64,000 nucleotides of DNA from Harmothoe impar (GCA_947462335.1 OX381721.1:8308001-8372000); one strand, 5' to 3'. Shown: positions 1 through 12,712, counted from the first letter of the stretch. Numbers and translations are program-made. Notes: generated by a model not told the origin, from the sequence alone.

Positions 1-699
1 GCCGCCTCGTAGGCTGCTAGGGCTGCTAGATGAGCAGTGGGGGGATGAGATATAGACACCAACAACAAGAAAGGGTGAAATAATTATTAGCAGGGCTGTA
101 GATATACCGTTATACAGTTATGAAGTCGAACTGTCGCCAATTGAAATGATAATGTCACGTATGACACGATAGTTATGCTGAGGGAAATTATGCTTGTGAT
201 TCCCCTGGTATCAGCCATTTTCAACATTCTAAATTCTAGGAGAGGTTTAAACAAAGATAAACATAATTTTACCCTTTCTTGCTGCACTAATCTATAGGCC
301 TGTGATGTAAAGGTAACACAGAGAGTAGAGGTGGGTGGGAGAGGAGGGGGCAGTTATTCTGTGCGTGATATTTTATATGGAAATAACAGGAACAGATACA
401 ATAGGAGGGTGAATGTGAGGGGAATAGGATCACTAAATTCGGGGGATTTATGAATCCTTTTAACACCCCCAAAGTGGATGCAGTAATAAAGGTAATGTGA
501 TTTAGTGCTGATCACATGTAACACCTTTACTATAGGGGCTTGACTTTCGAAGGGGCAACATGTTTTGAATTTAGAGATTTAATGGGATTGCCCTACAAAG
601 TTGGCTGTACTTGGTGAATACCAGATAAATCTTGGTGAAAAGATTATCGGATTTCGACTATTGCTTGCACATGAGCTAAGAAATATAGGCCTAAGACAA

Positions 700-790
700 C
701 GATGGAGAGAGACACGGACAGGGGCAGACAGAGAGACAGAGACAGAGAGACAAAGAGACAGAGAGAGGGAGACAGAGAACGAGACACGCA
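700..790. repeat. GAGACA-type purine low-complexity tract
   Basis: Imperfect repetition of GAGACA, GACAGA and GAGAGA. The open frames on both strands across it are consequences of the simple sequence and are not genes. Confidence 0.8.
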
Positions 791-2762
791 CATATAGTGG
801 GAGATCATGTGAGGGACAGAAGTACAGGAGGAGTCAGACAAAGAGTGATATACAGAAATATGAAAATACTATATACTAGAGAAGTTGAAATACACAGGGA
901 TAGCATCCACAGAGCATTGTGCTTTGTATTACGATAAATGATCAAACTAAGATCTTAACACTATATCTTCAGCACCTCAGGCTCAGCATGGGGTGGTGAG
1001 GATAGCTGAAGGTAGATTAGCTACAACACCCACCCCTCCCTCCCAACCCTCATACCTCAAGTAACTTCTGGCAAGCTGTGAAGCAAAGCACACAAAAAGC
1101 TTGACTGCTGTTAGGTGGAGGCTGAGTCATAGAACTGCAAATGGAGTTCACAGGGAGGGGTGTAAAATGTACAAGGGTGGTGGGAGAGGGGCAGTTAACT
1201 CAGGTAGGGGGTGTACCCTCTCTTTACACCTACCCCAACTCTCCTCCCTGTGATCACCAAGGCTATTTGGGGGTGATCAGTCAGTTAAATCTCTACTCCA
1301 ACGTGCCTGTTCTTTTCAGAGGTGTAATCATCAATATACTATGTTAAAGATGTATTTTGATATTTATATGGCAAATGATTTCATGACAATCATATTAGAG
1401 CCACATCAACTATTATAGGGTTGGAATGCAATATATTTCCGGGATAGCGTCATAGGTAGTTCCTGTGGGTTTACTGGGAAAGACAGTCCAGAAAGGTTTT
1501 CTTCTCCTTTTCTAATCTCCTCCCGGAGATGAGAACCGTAGCCTCCACCTCTCGGCTCTTCCCCACTTAAAACTCATAAGACATCAGATTGTGACAGAGA
1601 CGTTGGGAGAGAGGATCAAGTACATGTGTATGAAGAGTGACTTCCCCTCCCCTCATACAACCCCTCCCCTCCCCCACCTCCTCAGCCTACTTGAAAGCCT
1701 CAGGGGGTTGTACTTATACCTGGCTGGTCTAAATGAGATGTACATATTGCACTAAGGCTGCCCTCTGCATTAGGCTCTGGGTAACTCTGAGTGGCCATGA
1801 ATCCTAATGGATTTATACTGCAGAGGCACATTATGGACAGAAAGTGTTGTCAAAAGTCACCGCCAGGTCAAAGCTGAAAGGAAATAACCTCAATGACAGA
1901 GGTCAAAGTGGGCAGGTATATTGTAAAGTATTTGTCCAGGTGAGGCATTTAGGAGACCACCCTCATTTATCTGTTTTGTTGTATTACCCTCTCTGGGGGT
2001 CGACTTGTGTGATAATGCCCTGGGATGCATTAATTACTTATTAGGACATATATATGGCCCTGCTGACCCTAGTGGGTTGATCCCCGTGATAGAATTGGTT
2101 AACCTCGCCCAGACTAATCTAATACAATGTCGACCACTTATGCCAGTTTACTTATAACTTATTATATTCCCATTTTCTCTATCTCTTAGTCCACCATTGT
2201 ATACTCGCTATCAACTGATGCCCCCTACTTGGGAGTGGCTTCAAAGGTGGCTTCCATGTCCATGTCTGTTTAAACTTGGAGGCTCGTGTTATATTATAGG
2301 ACTGTAAATATGTCTTCTTCTCCCAGAATATTCTATAATATAGAGGCGAATCCAATGTCCAGAAACCCATTTTCATCAGGGGAACAGCTTATTTCTATTT
2401 TATTCTGTCACTGACAGACCGCCTTCCCTTCTTTTTTAAAACCGTTGGTCCTGATATGTAATCTGATGAACTGAGCGTAGTTGGCTTCACAGTATTGAAA
2501 TATAATATGGTCAAACATTTGAATCGTTTTTAATGAAGATTCAAATCAAGCATACATGATACACTGACGAACAAAGGCACGGGTAGCAGCAGTTGTCAGT
2601 CCATAACCCGAGCTGATGTCCTACCCGTCATGCACTTCGCATGCACTTCCGGGTCACGTGGCCTGTGCAGTGGTGCATGACGGGAGCTGCTCCCCTGTCG
2701 CTGACCTCTCTCACCAGGGCCCCGGTCCCGCAGACAGGGGTGAGGCCACTCACTCTGTGCTC

Positions 2763-2845
2763 TATTATCGCTCACTGAGTTGGTGTCAGGTATTCATGCT
2801 CATCCTACCCTCTCTCCACATGACCAGTGGGAACTCCATATTGAT
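2763..2845 (+). repeat. diverged direct repeat, copy 1
   Basis: Begins TATTATCGCTCA, followed by TTGGTGTCAGGTATTC and later ACCAGTGGGAACTCC. The same order of motifs recurs 354 bp downstream with substitutions and small gaps. This looks like an old local duplication. A third, shorter TTGGTGTCAGGTA match lies near 2855. Confidence 0.5.
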
Positions 2846-3116
2846 GATTTTCTTTTGTTGGTGTCAGGTACAGTACTGTTTTATCTTTTAGGCCAGCGGG
2901 AATACTTCCACTTACTTTATACGCATGTTATTGCGATTGGGGGGAAGGGGCGAGTGATTTCTGCGAACATTACTACATCCAATGTATTACACCGCTTTGG
3001 AAATATAATTTGGTGCGACTGTCATAATTATGGTGTCAAAATACTCAACTTTGTATTGATATGGATATACTGCTGCTGTTACTATGCTAACGTGTTGAGC
3101 GTATCATGGTAAGCCC

Positions 3117-3222
3117 TATTATCGCTCAGCAGTTTGGTGTTGGGTATTCGTATATTTATAACACTATACTCATATCGTGTAGAGGTCCATTAACTAAACC
3201 AGTGGGGAATCCAAACACCATC
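3117..3222 (+). repeat. diverged direct repeat, copy 2
   Basis: Second copy of the 2763-2845 segment. It shares TATTATCGCTCA, TTTGGTGTTGGGTATTC and ACCAGTGGGGAATCC in the same order, with an insertion between the latter two. Confidence 0.45.
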
Positions 3223-5790
3223 TCACTTTCACATAACATAAACTGCATCTTGGCTTGGTCTTTCAGAATATCAATGAAGTCGGTTCTGAGTAGGATCCGC
3301 TGAAGAGTTATGAACCCTTAAAAGCTCTTAAAGTGGCATAACCACCGAGTGTATCCCACTCACAATTCTAGTTCTGTTCTAGTTTACTATGTGGTTAGGT
3401 GCGAGTGGTGAGATTGTCCCTTTAATCTAAGGTTTGCTGAAATGCCCTGAAATGACTGAGATATGCTGGTTCACATGGGAATGGGAATGGGAATGGAAGC
3501 CTGGGTTCGTAGGTTCCGCCTCATGATAATGGTATGTAGAAGTTGTGTATGATACTTTACCATCAGCCCTTGTTCCGAACAGTAGAAGAGACCGACTTAC
3601 CTGAAAATACAGAAAGGAAGCGTTAAACATTGGCATACAGTAAGACATAATGTGGAAGACTTCTTACAACCTTGTTTAAACATATTTTGTTACAAACGTA
3701 TTCCACTTTAGAAATGGTGGGAACTTGTATTACAAATGGAGGTGAAATGCCCATTAAAAAAAAAAAAATTCATAGGAAAAGATACCAATTTACCCCCTCC
3801 TGCAAAAAATGTCTTAGATATATTTTTAGAAAATCCATTGAAAAATATCATGCATAATTGGGGGTTGGTCATTAGTGTGTGGCGGATAACCAAAAACACA
3901 ATTCTGAATGCCTAAAAACTATAAATAACACATTTTGAGGTAAACTAGGTTTACTGGCTTGCATATTGTAAGGTTCATTCAGATGTGGTGTGCTTGTGAG
4001 AATGCATTGGGAAACCGTTGTGTGAATGAATGGCATCTCAGCCTTGCAGGGTTACACAGAGAGTTGTCCAGGCGTGTCGTTTTAACGCAATATCTACGAC
4101 CGGATGGGGCTTGTACAGTTGTCAGGTGTTAAATTCCACAGCTATTTACAGATGAAGTAATCTTAGCAACCTAGACCTCAATAAATTACAACGACCTTGT
4201 TTACTTGACGTTTTTTTCATGGTGTGTTTTCTCACCTCTTCTATTCTTTCCTTTACCACTTTCTAGCCCCCTGTTTATATACATTGTATGACTGTATTTT
4301 CACGAAGCTTTGAAATATGCAATGCGATGCTTCTGCATCATGTTTTTGTCTTTGAAAATCTTAAATTAGTTTGTACATATAGTAGACCAATGCAAACTAT
4401 AACCAACCTAGGATGGTATTAGTTAAATTAGTTGACTGTCAGATGAATGTTTATACATGACCATTGCTCTGATGACACCAATAGTTAGTAGATACCCTGG
4501 TACCGATAGATAGTAGAGCAGATGAGTTCATATTGTACCCATAAGTGGTAGATATACTACATGTGCATTGGGGAATCACTGGCATCAGGAGGTGGATACA
4601 CTATAGCTACATGCATATTGGTGTCCATTACTCTGGTACCTTTGTATACATCTGGTCATGTCTACAAGGGGCAATACGGCACCACTGGGGTCTGCAGATG
4701 TCGGCTCGGGTGTTGTTGGGGCCCGGGAGGGGGTGTCGGCCCCAGGTGGGGGCAATCATTGGTACCACCTCCTCCTCCTCCCACCCCTGAACAACCCCTC
4801 TCCCCCTCCCCCTCCAGCACCTCCCAGTGACGCCCTCACTCACTTAGCACCAAATAGCCTACAGCCCACCGTGGAGTGGTGGGTCTAGACTGGCTGTAGT
4901 CCGTAAGTGGCCTTATTCCTAGGATTGCCCATGTCTTTGAACTATGGATCTATGCCTCTCTTCCCTTTGAAAAAAAGAATTGCTCTGATTAATATGACTG
5001 TATTTGAAACAGTCAAAGACAAAGAGACAACCCAGGGATTAGAGAAAGCTCCAGGTCCAATTAAGTTTATTAGTCTAGGCTGTTTGTAGTTTACAGAGGC
5101 TATTGGCAATGTCTTTATCATTAGATTTTATCATTTATTTCTCGCGTTGCATAACCCTAAGACTGAAGCAAATCTACAGTGAGTCGTCCCAGAAACCTCC
5201 ACATGACTACACCGGAAGTGACGTGTGCACCGGGAGAAGTGCATTCTGGTCTAGTTGTAGGGCACGTTCTTCACTTCTTCTTTGGCACAGAAAGCATTAT
5301 ACACAGGTACTCACCGAGCAGAGTTTTTGTTGAAGTCGCAATGCAATGGTTATGGTGCTATGCCAGTCATGTGCTGCTGCTTGAAGAGTGGTATACACAC
5401 ATTCTGCCCCATGCAGAGAATGTCCTCTAGCGACATAAGTAAGAACTAAATACCATTTTGAAGGAAGAAGTGCGTTATACTTTCAGGGTAAAACTATTCG
5501 TAAATACATCTTACTAACAGAGAGAGAAAGACAGCTAACATTAGAGTACACAATGGAAGCTAAGGACATTATCTTGACGTTTTGTGTAATGAAAGCTATT
5601 ACCAACTTGAACATGTTATTCCATATTGAACTTGAATATTTTGACTAAGCACCAAAGGAATACATGTATGTGTAAGAAGAAGACTGATAACTCTTTAAAT
5701 GGTCGTTAAACTATAACATTTCCAGAGGGAACTAAAGTTGAGGGCGATACCCTTCATAATCTGTCTGCAAATACCAGGTATTTGGCTTAT

Positions 5791-5935
5791 ATCATGGAGG
5801 TCATGTGCAGCCCTGCTCACATCACAGAGGTCAGGTGAATGTCACAGACCTCTCAGAGGTCAGCTGGGAATGCCATTTCACGATGTGGAGGTCATATAGA
5901 GGGTCTTGCACCAAGGTCAAACTCAGGTCTCCTAC
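5791..5935 (+). repeat. AGGTCA half-site array, about 30-bp period
   Basis: AGGTCA occurs at 5798, 5828, 5857, 5889 and 5914, so the spacings are 30, 29, 32 and 25 bp. The sequence between them is only weakly alike, so this is either a very old minisatellite or a cluster of nuclear-receptor half-sites. AGGTCA is the classical half-site of many nuclear receptors. Whether it is bound is unknown. Confidence 0.55.
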
Positions 5936-8913
5936 TCAGTGGTATGGCAATTTGTGAACTAGAGACCATGGGGAGAGGCATTCTTGGTGCCATATACATG
6001 GAGCCCTTATTTTATTGCTCAGGGTAATGGGGGTGCTGGATTACTTTAGATATTCAATTCCGCTCGTACTCGCCAAAGGTGGCATGTATATGCCAGCAAA
6101 TCCGAGAATAGAACATTCTCCACTTTCTGCATACTATTATGATACCTAAGACATCGAGTATCTGCAGTCTAAACCGATCATGTATAGCTGCACCTGTACC
6201 ATACCTACACGTAGATATGCCCCTTTAGAGTATCGTCCCCAGCATAACGCACCAGCTATCCGGGTCAGCTCAGGCCTGTGTGGACAAGTCTAGTACACAC
6301 ACTCAATGGCTTCATCCTCAGTGACCCTACAGTGCCATATAGCACATGGCATCCTCAGTCGCCTGTCTCCCACTTCCTGCAACTCCCATCTCAACACCCC
6401 CTCACACCTCTCACCCAGTACATGTCTTATCAGGACGTCTAGAACGCCCTCAATCAGTCTCCCCTGCCCCTCTGCACCATCCATTAGCAAGTGGCTTCAA
6501 CACTGGCTTCAGTTCTCAAAATACTGACGCTGTCGCAGTTTTTCCACAGATAGCATCTAGTGATACTAATACTGCCAGATAGTATCAGTATACACGATTT
6601 CAAATTGGGACTGCCCAAAAAATCCCCACTGTTTAAAGCTCTACTCTCACCACCAGCTATTCCTCGTAAGCTAACTATAAAAAGTGGACTCTTGCTGAGA
6701 ATGCCTTACTGAAACCTCTGGTCGGGAAAGGTGCAGGTTGGGTGCAAGATGAGTTGAGGGGCCTTGACTAGTCTAGTCACAACATATAAATATATTTAGA
6801 GGTCAAGTTGGAGGTCAGAGCAGGCAGTCAGAGGTCACCTTGCCCCATGTCCCTGGGGGTGAGTGGTGTGTGTCCCTGTGATTACCCGTGACCAGTGACC
6901 ACTGACCATACTACCTCCTATGTCCACACCCCCAAGGTACAGGAGGCTGCGGGTATCAGGCAGTTGTTGGGAAGGGGGAGAGGGAGGCTATATGTGAGGG
7001 CTTTCTGTTCTTTGATTTCAGACTTTGTATGTATTTCTAAATGGGGGGGGGGGAATAACCACTGTTCGAATTGATTGCTCAGAATCCTAGCAATGTACGT
7101 ATACCAGTTCTCCCCTCCCTACCTTTATTAATTCATGCAGGAACCGTACCTATTTGTTTAGGATACACCTGTTCTATTTTATAATTGTTATCAGGGTTGG
7201 TGTAAGGCCAAGGGAGTGACACATACGAAGATACCATTGCACAAACCTCCAATAACCATTTATACTAGATATTGATCAGATAGCTGGTACAGATAGCTTG
7301 TACAAAATGACGTTGAATTCAATATCAAACTTTCTTCAACAAATAACGTATAGAAATTGAAAATTCAAGATTGACCAGAGGAGGTGGGAGCGTTGTCTGA
7401 GAGAGCAGCAACAAAGGGTCATCCTGCCCCGCCCGCAGCCTCACACCTTAAACAATACATCTCACAGGACAAGCCAGCCAACCGGAAAATTGGGCCCTTT
7501 CGGCGCCGTCCCTCCTCCTAATGTTCTCCACCAAATGATAATGAGGCGCATTTACAGAGAAAGGAGACAGCTCTCTTGTGTGTGTGCGGCAGTGGCTGCT
7601 GGTGGCCAAGTCCCTGCACTCAGTCTCCTAATCAGACCCCATCCACGTTCGAAAAACGCTTAGATAAGGCCATATTTTAACCTACATTTTGTGTATTGCA
7701 ATGTCAGCTTGTTGTTATTTTAGTTTTTATGTTTTACCCCAGAACACTGTGCATTAATTTTCTGAATGTTACTTTGTGGAAATTCAAAAGAGGTATTTTG
7801 GCAACATACGATTTGGTTCATACCCCTCAACACTAAGGTCTTATACCTGCATGTTTTCAGAAAAGAGATGGTCACTGCCACAGCCAAAATGTCGGTGTTT
7901 ATCCAGACAAAGGGGGTAGATCTATATTCAGTCTCAAGAACATGGAACAGGTTGTCTTTTAGGTCTGAACACTGATTGGGTCATCTTTATAGCTGGAGTG
8001 CGGTGAGCGGCCAGTGTCTGGTGGTGGTGGTGCAGTACTGGGGAGGTGCCTCGGGGGAGGTCAATGTATGTACAGTGTTGACATTGGGATATAAATGTCT
8101 TGTGGGTCTATCGCTGGACATTGGAATAGTGTCTAAGGGTTTCAGCCAATTTCATCTCAATAATATTATATACCTCTTTTCTATGCATTGGAGCTGTGAG
8201 TCATCTGTAGTACCGACAGAATTTAAATATTACCTACATTTATGGAGAAAAACGTGGTATAAGTGAGATAATTGCCCCGGAGCCAATACCATAATTATAG
8301 AAAGCATTGTGCCTGAGATGACACTGCCATCCAAGGGTTGAAATCACAGAGGTAAATGGTTAGTAAAATGTTACAACTTTGTAAATTAACATTCACATTA
8401 ACGCCCAAGTAATTGATCAATTAACTAGGGCACCAGAATCCTGATTAGGTATCTCAATCAAGAATGACTTGTAAATGCAACAACAAATACAACACCCAGG
8501 TAAAATAGATTCATTTCACTTGTCATTTTCCCCTCAGGGACTCAGGAGTTTAACCTTTTTAATATGTCCTATTGCGTTCTTAACATGGAAACTATAGATA
8601 AGTGTGGGCCTTGATAATTGGTGATACAAATAGGAATATGTGCAATACGAGTAGAATACCCCTAATAAGTGATATGTAATCAGTTACATTTGAAAGCCTT
8701 CAACCAGAATCAGAATTCATCATGAATCAGATGTGTTTTAGGGGTGCATCCAAGCCCCTGACTGGCCACTTTAGAGTGTACAACACGATTTGGCGTCTTA
8801 GTGTTGTATCAGAACAGGCCAGTCATGTAAATTCTGCTCACTGCCAGTGGCTGATGTCAGTAGATAAGTAACATGTAAGGCAGGTTATTAGCACATGCCC
8901 CAGTTTGACTTAA
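5936..8913. other. non-coding DNA with further AGGTCA motifs and a G tract
   Basis: No credible exon. Three more AGGTCA half-sites lie between 6800 and 6840. An 11-G tract is at 7043-7053. The stretch 7380-7660 is less AT-rich and non-repetitive; it might be conserved non-coding DNA, but that cannot be judged without another genome. Confidence 0.5.
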
Positions 8914-8962
8914 TTAAAGGGTGATAGATGAGGATAGGCGTACCACAGGGCTCCATTGTTAA
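8914..8962 (+). repeat. TTAA-bounded 49-bp direct repeat, left copy
   Basis: Starts and ends with TTAA and abuts the left end of the palindromic TTAA element. It matches 9200-9248 without gaps at 38 of 49 positions. Confidence 0.65.
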
Positions 8963-9203
8963 CCCCTCAAGAATAGCGTGATGCCTCAAGTTTCCATGTT
9001 AATTTGTCGTCATAATGCACTGGTCAGGGCATGGGACACCCGCAACTAACTCGTCGGCACTGTTAGAGAGATTATCAACCCTGTAGGGTCAGCATGGTAC
9101 AGTGATGCAGCATTGGCGAGTTGCTCAGCGATGTTGCATTCATGCATCCTGACAAGAAAATGGCACAGTGTATTAAAGCACCAGGCTGCCTTTAAATGGT
9201 TAA
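8959..9203. mobile_element. TTAA-palindrome MITE, copy 1 (245 bp)
   Basis: A non-autonomous element bounded by TTAA on both sides. The left end reads TTAACCCCTCAAG and the right end TTTAAATGGTTAA. The interior has the family core: AATGCAGC-like arms around GTTGCTC/GCAACTAACTCG variants, then TTGCATTCATGCATC. It has no coding capacity. TTAA targets and CCC...GGG termini are typical of piggyBac-like elements, which is the likely class but an inference. Direct repeats of 49 bp lie on both sides. Confidence 0.65.
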
Positions 9204-9248
9204 GGGCTGATAGATGGTGACGGGAGTCCCGCAGGGCTGCATTCTTAA
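9200..9248 (+). repeat. TTAA-bounded 49-bp direct repeat, right copy
   Basis: Right-hand partner of 8914-8962, same length and orientation, again beginning and ending in TTAA. It directly follows the MITE. Confidence 0.65.
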
Positions 9249-10256
9249 CCCTATGTCTTTTTCTAACATTATCTACTCTTGGGATGAGATGAAAGGCGGG
9301 GATTGAGGTGGGGGTAATTAACTTCAATTATCATTTGTCTCATGGCCTGTTGATTCGTAATGAGTGAGGGTGTTGTCGGGAACTGGGGAAATACTGGTGG
9401 TCTAGGTTAGGGACTGAGGTGAGCATGTTATTCAAGAGGAAATAATGTTAATATGATACCTGCATTTTGTGCTCTTTATCTTTGATGCTTCACAACTTTA
9501 CATTCTGCTTCTAAAGCATTTGCATGAGAGCATCTTTCTAAATCATAAGCTGTAGTAGTGTCTTAACGTGTCAGAAAAAACTAATTCACTACTAAAAGAA
9601 ATCTATATTGTATAACATGGCCTTCACCAAAGGGACCACATTCACATCTGCATGTTCATATGTCATATGGTCAGTTCTTGGAGCATATACAAATAACTAT
9701 AACTATACATGTAGTTACTTCACGATTGACAGAAGTGTCCAGATTTCAAGTCAGTCCCTCACCAATAGCTGGGCATTAATGTTGTTCATCTTTTACAGGA
9801 GGCTAAAGAGGGGCAAGAGGACTAGTATTATGGTACTGTATGTTTTATTGGTGGCTTCTGGCTGGTTTGGAGGCGGGGAATCAGCAGAGCATGGTGCATG
9901 GGTATGATTTGTAATGTCATCTATAAATGTCCAACTCGTCCTACAGCTTAGTTATACACACATACCCATTGGTAAAGTTCACCATCACCAGAGGCCAAGG
10001 TCAAGGGGTTTACCTCCCTCAAGGCAATGATAGAGACGTTGACAGCAGTGACTTCAGGCCTGTGACACAAAATGTTTAAGACATCTGACACATGAACTTA
10101 TCTGCTTTTTGAATTACTGATAACTGCTTTTAAAAATAGATTGTTTTTACATGCAGCATCGTGTGCCACAATTTGATATGTTCCCTCAGCTACCCTAATA
10201 AACTTTAGTAGTGTAAATAATTAGTTTATGATGAGACCCCTGTCTGATGCCAAGCC

Positions 10257-10475
10257 ATAACACTTTAGGGGCAACAGAGTGCCATTTTTGTTGTCATTAT
10301 GCATGAATGCCACCCTAACTGTTAACTAGACAGTGTTGTATTCATGCATCATGCTGGCCTTACAGGGTCCACATACACCCAATTGGTATAGGCATGCTGC
10401 GCCGATACAGTGTCAGTGAGGTACTCATTGACGATTCAAGCATCCTCATATGTCATGCTGTTCCTAAATGGTTCA
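10257..10475. mobile_element. TTAA-palindrome MITE, degenerate copy
   Basis: The left end ATAACACTTTAGG resembles the family terminus. The interior has ATGCATGAATGC, then GTTGTATTCATGCATCATGC, then GTGAGGTACTCATTGACG as a decayed core. The right end is GTCATGCTGTTCCTAAATGG. Both TTAA sites are mutated. The 219-bp length matches the better copies. Confidence 0.5.
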
Positions 10476-11782
10476 TGATACCTGCCATACCACCTGTATA
10501 ACACCAACCAATGTCAGTGCTAGTCATGTTAGACTACCCCCATGTAGCCCTCTATAAACCAGTACATACAGTTCAGGTCAGGATAATTGGACCAGAGTGA
10601 CAGGGGGAGGGCAGATACAACATCAACATGTAATCTAGTCTTGCCAATTAGCTCTGATGAAAGCCCCCATATACGAGGGTCCCAGCTCACAGACACACAT
10701 CACCTTCTGCACACCTGCATATTCCATACACACTGTCAACTACATGATTAAGTTGCTATATGTCCAAATTGTCCAACGTATAAATCCTACTCTACTGTAT
10801 TCCTGTAGTGGTGTATTATTTAAGATGATGTCCAGTGAAATGGGGTGAAATGTCATTCGGAATAACATTCATACTAGGCAGTGAACCCAGCCATGGTGTT
10901 TTACAGTGTGCTTTCAATGGTTTCTACTTTTGGAGTTCATTCCCACGGTAGCACATTAAGCATAACTCTGACAGTCGGACCAAACATGTGCTAAGTTATA
11001 GGGCAGGAGATTGATAGAAAAATTGAGAAGCAACTCAAGTATGGTATCATTAACCTTGTTAATCTTTTAAAGAAGATTGATATCTGATCCCTGACCATCG
11101 GCCATAATTATTCACTTTATGTCTGTTTAGATCTATGTTATTGCAATTATGAGAAATATAAAGGGAGGAATAGATAAAGGAATAAACAAACACACAGAAT
11201 TTTAAGTTGTATCCATTTTTGTCTATCAGATGTGTACCTTGCTATCCTAATCTAGCCTATGAGCGCCAATATCTGCTGTCCACAATAGATGTACACATTT
11301 GAATTTGAAACACGTGTACAGGAAAGTGGATGTTTGAGAGGAAGAAGAAGGCTACTGCATCCACCATCATCACACTATATACCCCACTCTATCATGTCCA
11401 CCCCCTTTGCATGCACCAGTCTGATATAAATACATAGAGTAATTGCTGTGTTACACATATAGAGTATTTAACTGGTGATACATCGCCATTAACCGTGCCA
11501 TGGTATGGCTATATAAACAGGGTCTGACAGCTCACCTGTTCTACCCCTAGTTTAACAGGAAAATAACACCCTCTCATTATCTCACTACCTCCCTGACACG
11601 TGGACATTGTTATAGCATAGGCAGTGTGTTATATGTGAGATGAAGGAACTAGGATATAGAAGCCATTCTATAGCATCTTTGAATTGGGACTCCAGCCATT
11701 GCTGCATGTGCCATCATCCATAATCAAGTTGAAGCTTGTTTAATCCTCATGAAAATCCATGCATTTATAAGAAGATTAGTTA

Positions 11783-11867
11783 ATTCGTGTCCTAATCATC
11801 AGACGTGCTCACTTAGACTTAGTCTGGTTAGATGCATCACTTAGTCTAGTTAGACAGGACACGTAAT
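11783..11867. mobile_element. small inverted-repeat element (85 bp)
   Basis: Imperfect terminal arms ATTCGTGTCCT and AGGACACGTAAT enclose two direct copies of ACTTAGTCTRGTTAGA separated by ATGCATC. No target duplication is evident. It could be a tiny MITE or a chance inverted repeat. Confidence 0.4.
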
Positions 11868-12088
11868 ATAAATTATGCTATTATCTGATACCATATAGGT
11901 CTAATGTGAGAGATATAAATACGATTAGAAATATGGCAAGTATCCATAATTACCAGATCCAAATTGGATATAATTATTGTACTTCATATGGCTCTGTTGC
12001 CCACAGAGTTTCTTGTACCCCAGGGAATGTATTACACATTATATATATCATAGAGCGCTTTGGCATTAACAGCTTATAGTATATAAAT

Positions 12089-12712
12089 GTGGCCAGGTGA
12101 GGGAAAACGTGCCTCCAGGGGGGATTTTTAGTACTGGTTTTGGCCACCAGGGGGCAGTATATGAGTAAAACACTGAAAAATATACTAAAAAGTGCTTGAG
12201 ACCAACTTTTTATGGGGAATCCAATGACATGTTTAAAATTATTCCATCTCCACTGAAAACGTTCTATTTTTGGAATACAAGAGGAAGATTTGTTGCCATG
12301 GAAACATGGAAAATTGGCATATATGACAATTTCTGGTTGCATGGAAACACTCCATTATTCCAAATGGGACCTTTTTGCCACAAATGTTTTTGAAAATTTC
12401 ACAAGGAACTCAGAATTGAAAACAGACCTCAGAAATTCCCTCTAGAACCAATTTTATGATAAAAATATCAGATGTCTTTGGTTATTTTTCGACAAAACTG
12501 TACTTTTTACATTATTAGTATTCATAATAGGATATAGTGGATTTAGAGCTTATTTGCCATTTTCAGTTGTACACACCAACCCCTGTTTGACAAGCAGTTA
12601 CAGCAAAACTACTTGGGATATTTTAGCTCAAGATATCTCATTTTAAAGCCTGTAACATAAACTTTGAAAAGCCATTTCCCCCCTGGAGGCACGTTTTCCC
12701 TCACCTGGCCAC
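12089..12712. mobile_element. 624-bp MITE with perfect 36-bp terminal inverted repeats
   Basis: Positions 12089-12124 and 12677-12712 are perfect reverse complements over 36 bases, beginning GTGGCCAGGTGAGGG. AAAT is present directly outside both ends (12085-12088 and 12713-12716), consistent with a 4-bp target duplication. The interior is AT-rich and has no transposase frame; the open frames across it have stops in every plausible reading. The perfect ends point to a recent insertion or conversion. The superfamily is not assigned. A CTCF-type motif lies inside near the left end. Confidence 0.85.
12144..12157 (+). promoter_or_regulatory. CTCF-like motif inside the 624-bp element
   Basis: CCACCAGGGGGCAG, preceded by TGG, fits the CTCF core consensus CCASYAGRKGGCRS at all 14 positions. 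It lies 20 bp inside the left inverted repeat, so other copies of the element may spread it. Binding is not shown by sequence. Confidence 0.45.

Larger units (their letters stand above)
1..5790. other. non-coding DNA, left end
   Basis: No frame here looks like a protein. The stretch holds a purine-rich GAGACA low-complexity run near 700-790, a diverged direct repeat near 2.8 and 3.1 kb, and a three-copy GGAATG run near 3475-3496. A minus-strand donor-like CG|GTGAGT lies near 5.29 kb, downstream of an open but featureless frame. An ETS-like plus CRE-like patch (ACCGGAAGTGACGTG) starts near 5212. I recognise no transposon coding sequence. Confidence 0.6.
9249..12088. other. non-coding DNA
   Basis: AT-rich sequence without credible exons. 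It holds one degenerate TTAA-palindrome copy (about 10.26-10.48 kb) and a small inverted-repeat element near 11.8 kb. Open frames, such as that of 99 codons ending near 9907, show no recognisable domain. Confidence 0.5.

Noticed and set aside
5284..5440. Possible minus-strand exon ending at CTCG|GTGAGT
   Set aside because: Good donor, but the frame (..TLQAAAHDWHSTITIALRLQ..) has only a weak acceptor and the opposite strand is equally open.
8759..8825. Inverted repeat TGACTGGCC...GGCCAGTCA with an inner TACAACAC/GTGTTGTA
   Set aside because: Arms are only 9 and 8 bp, and no target duplication or second copy is seen.
11974..12342. 122-codon minus-strand frame partly inside the 624-bp element
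   Set aside because: It crosses the element boundary and its terminal repeat, so it cannot be a transposase of that element.
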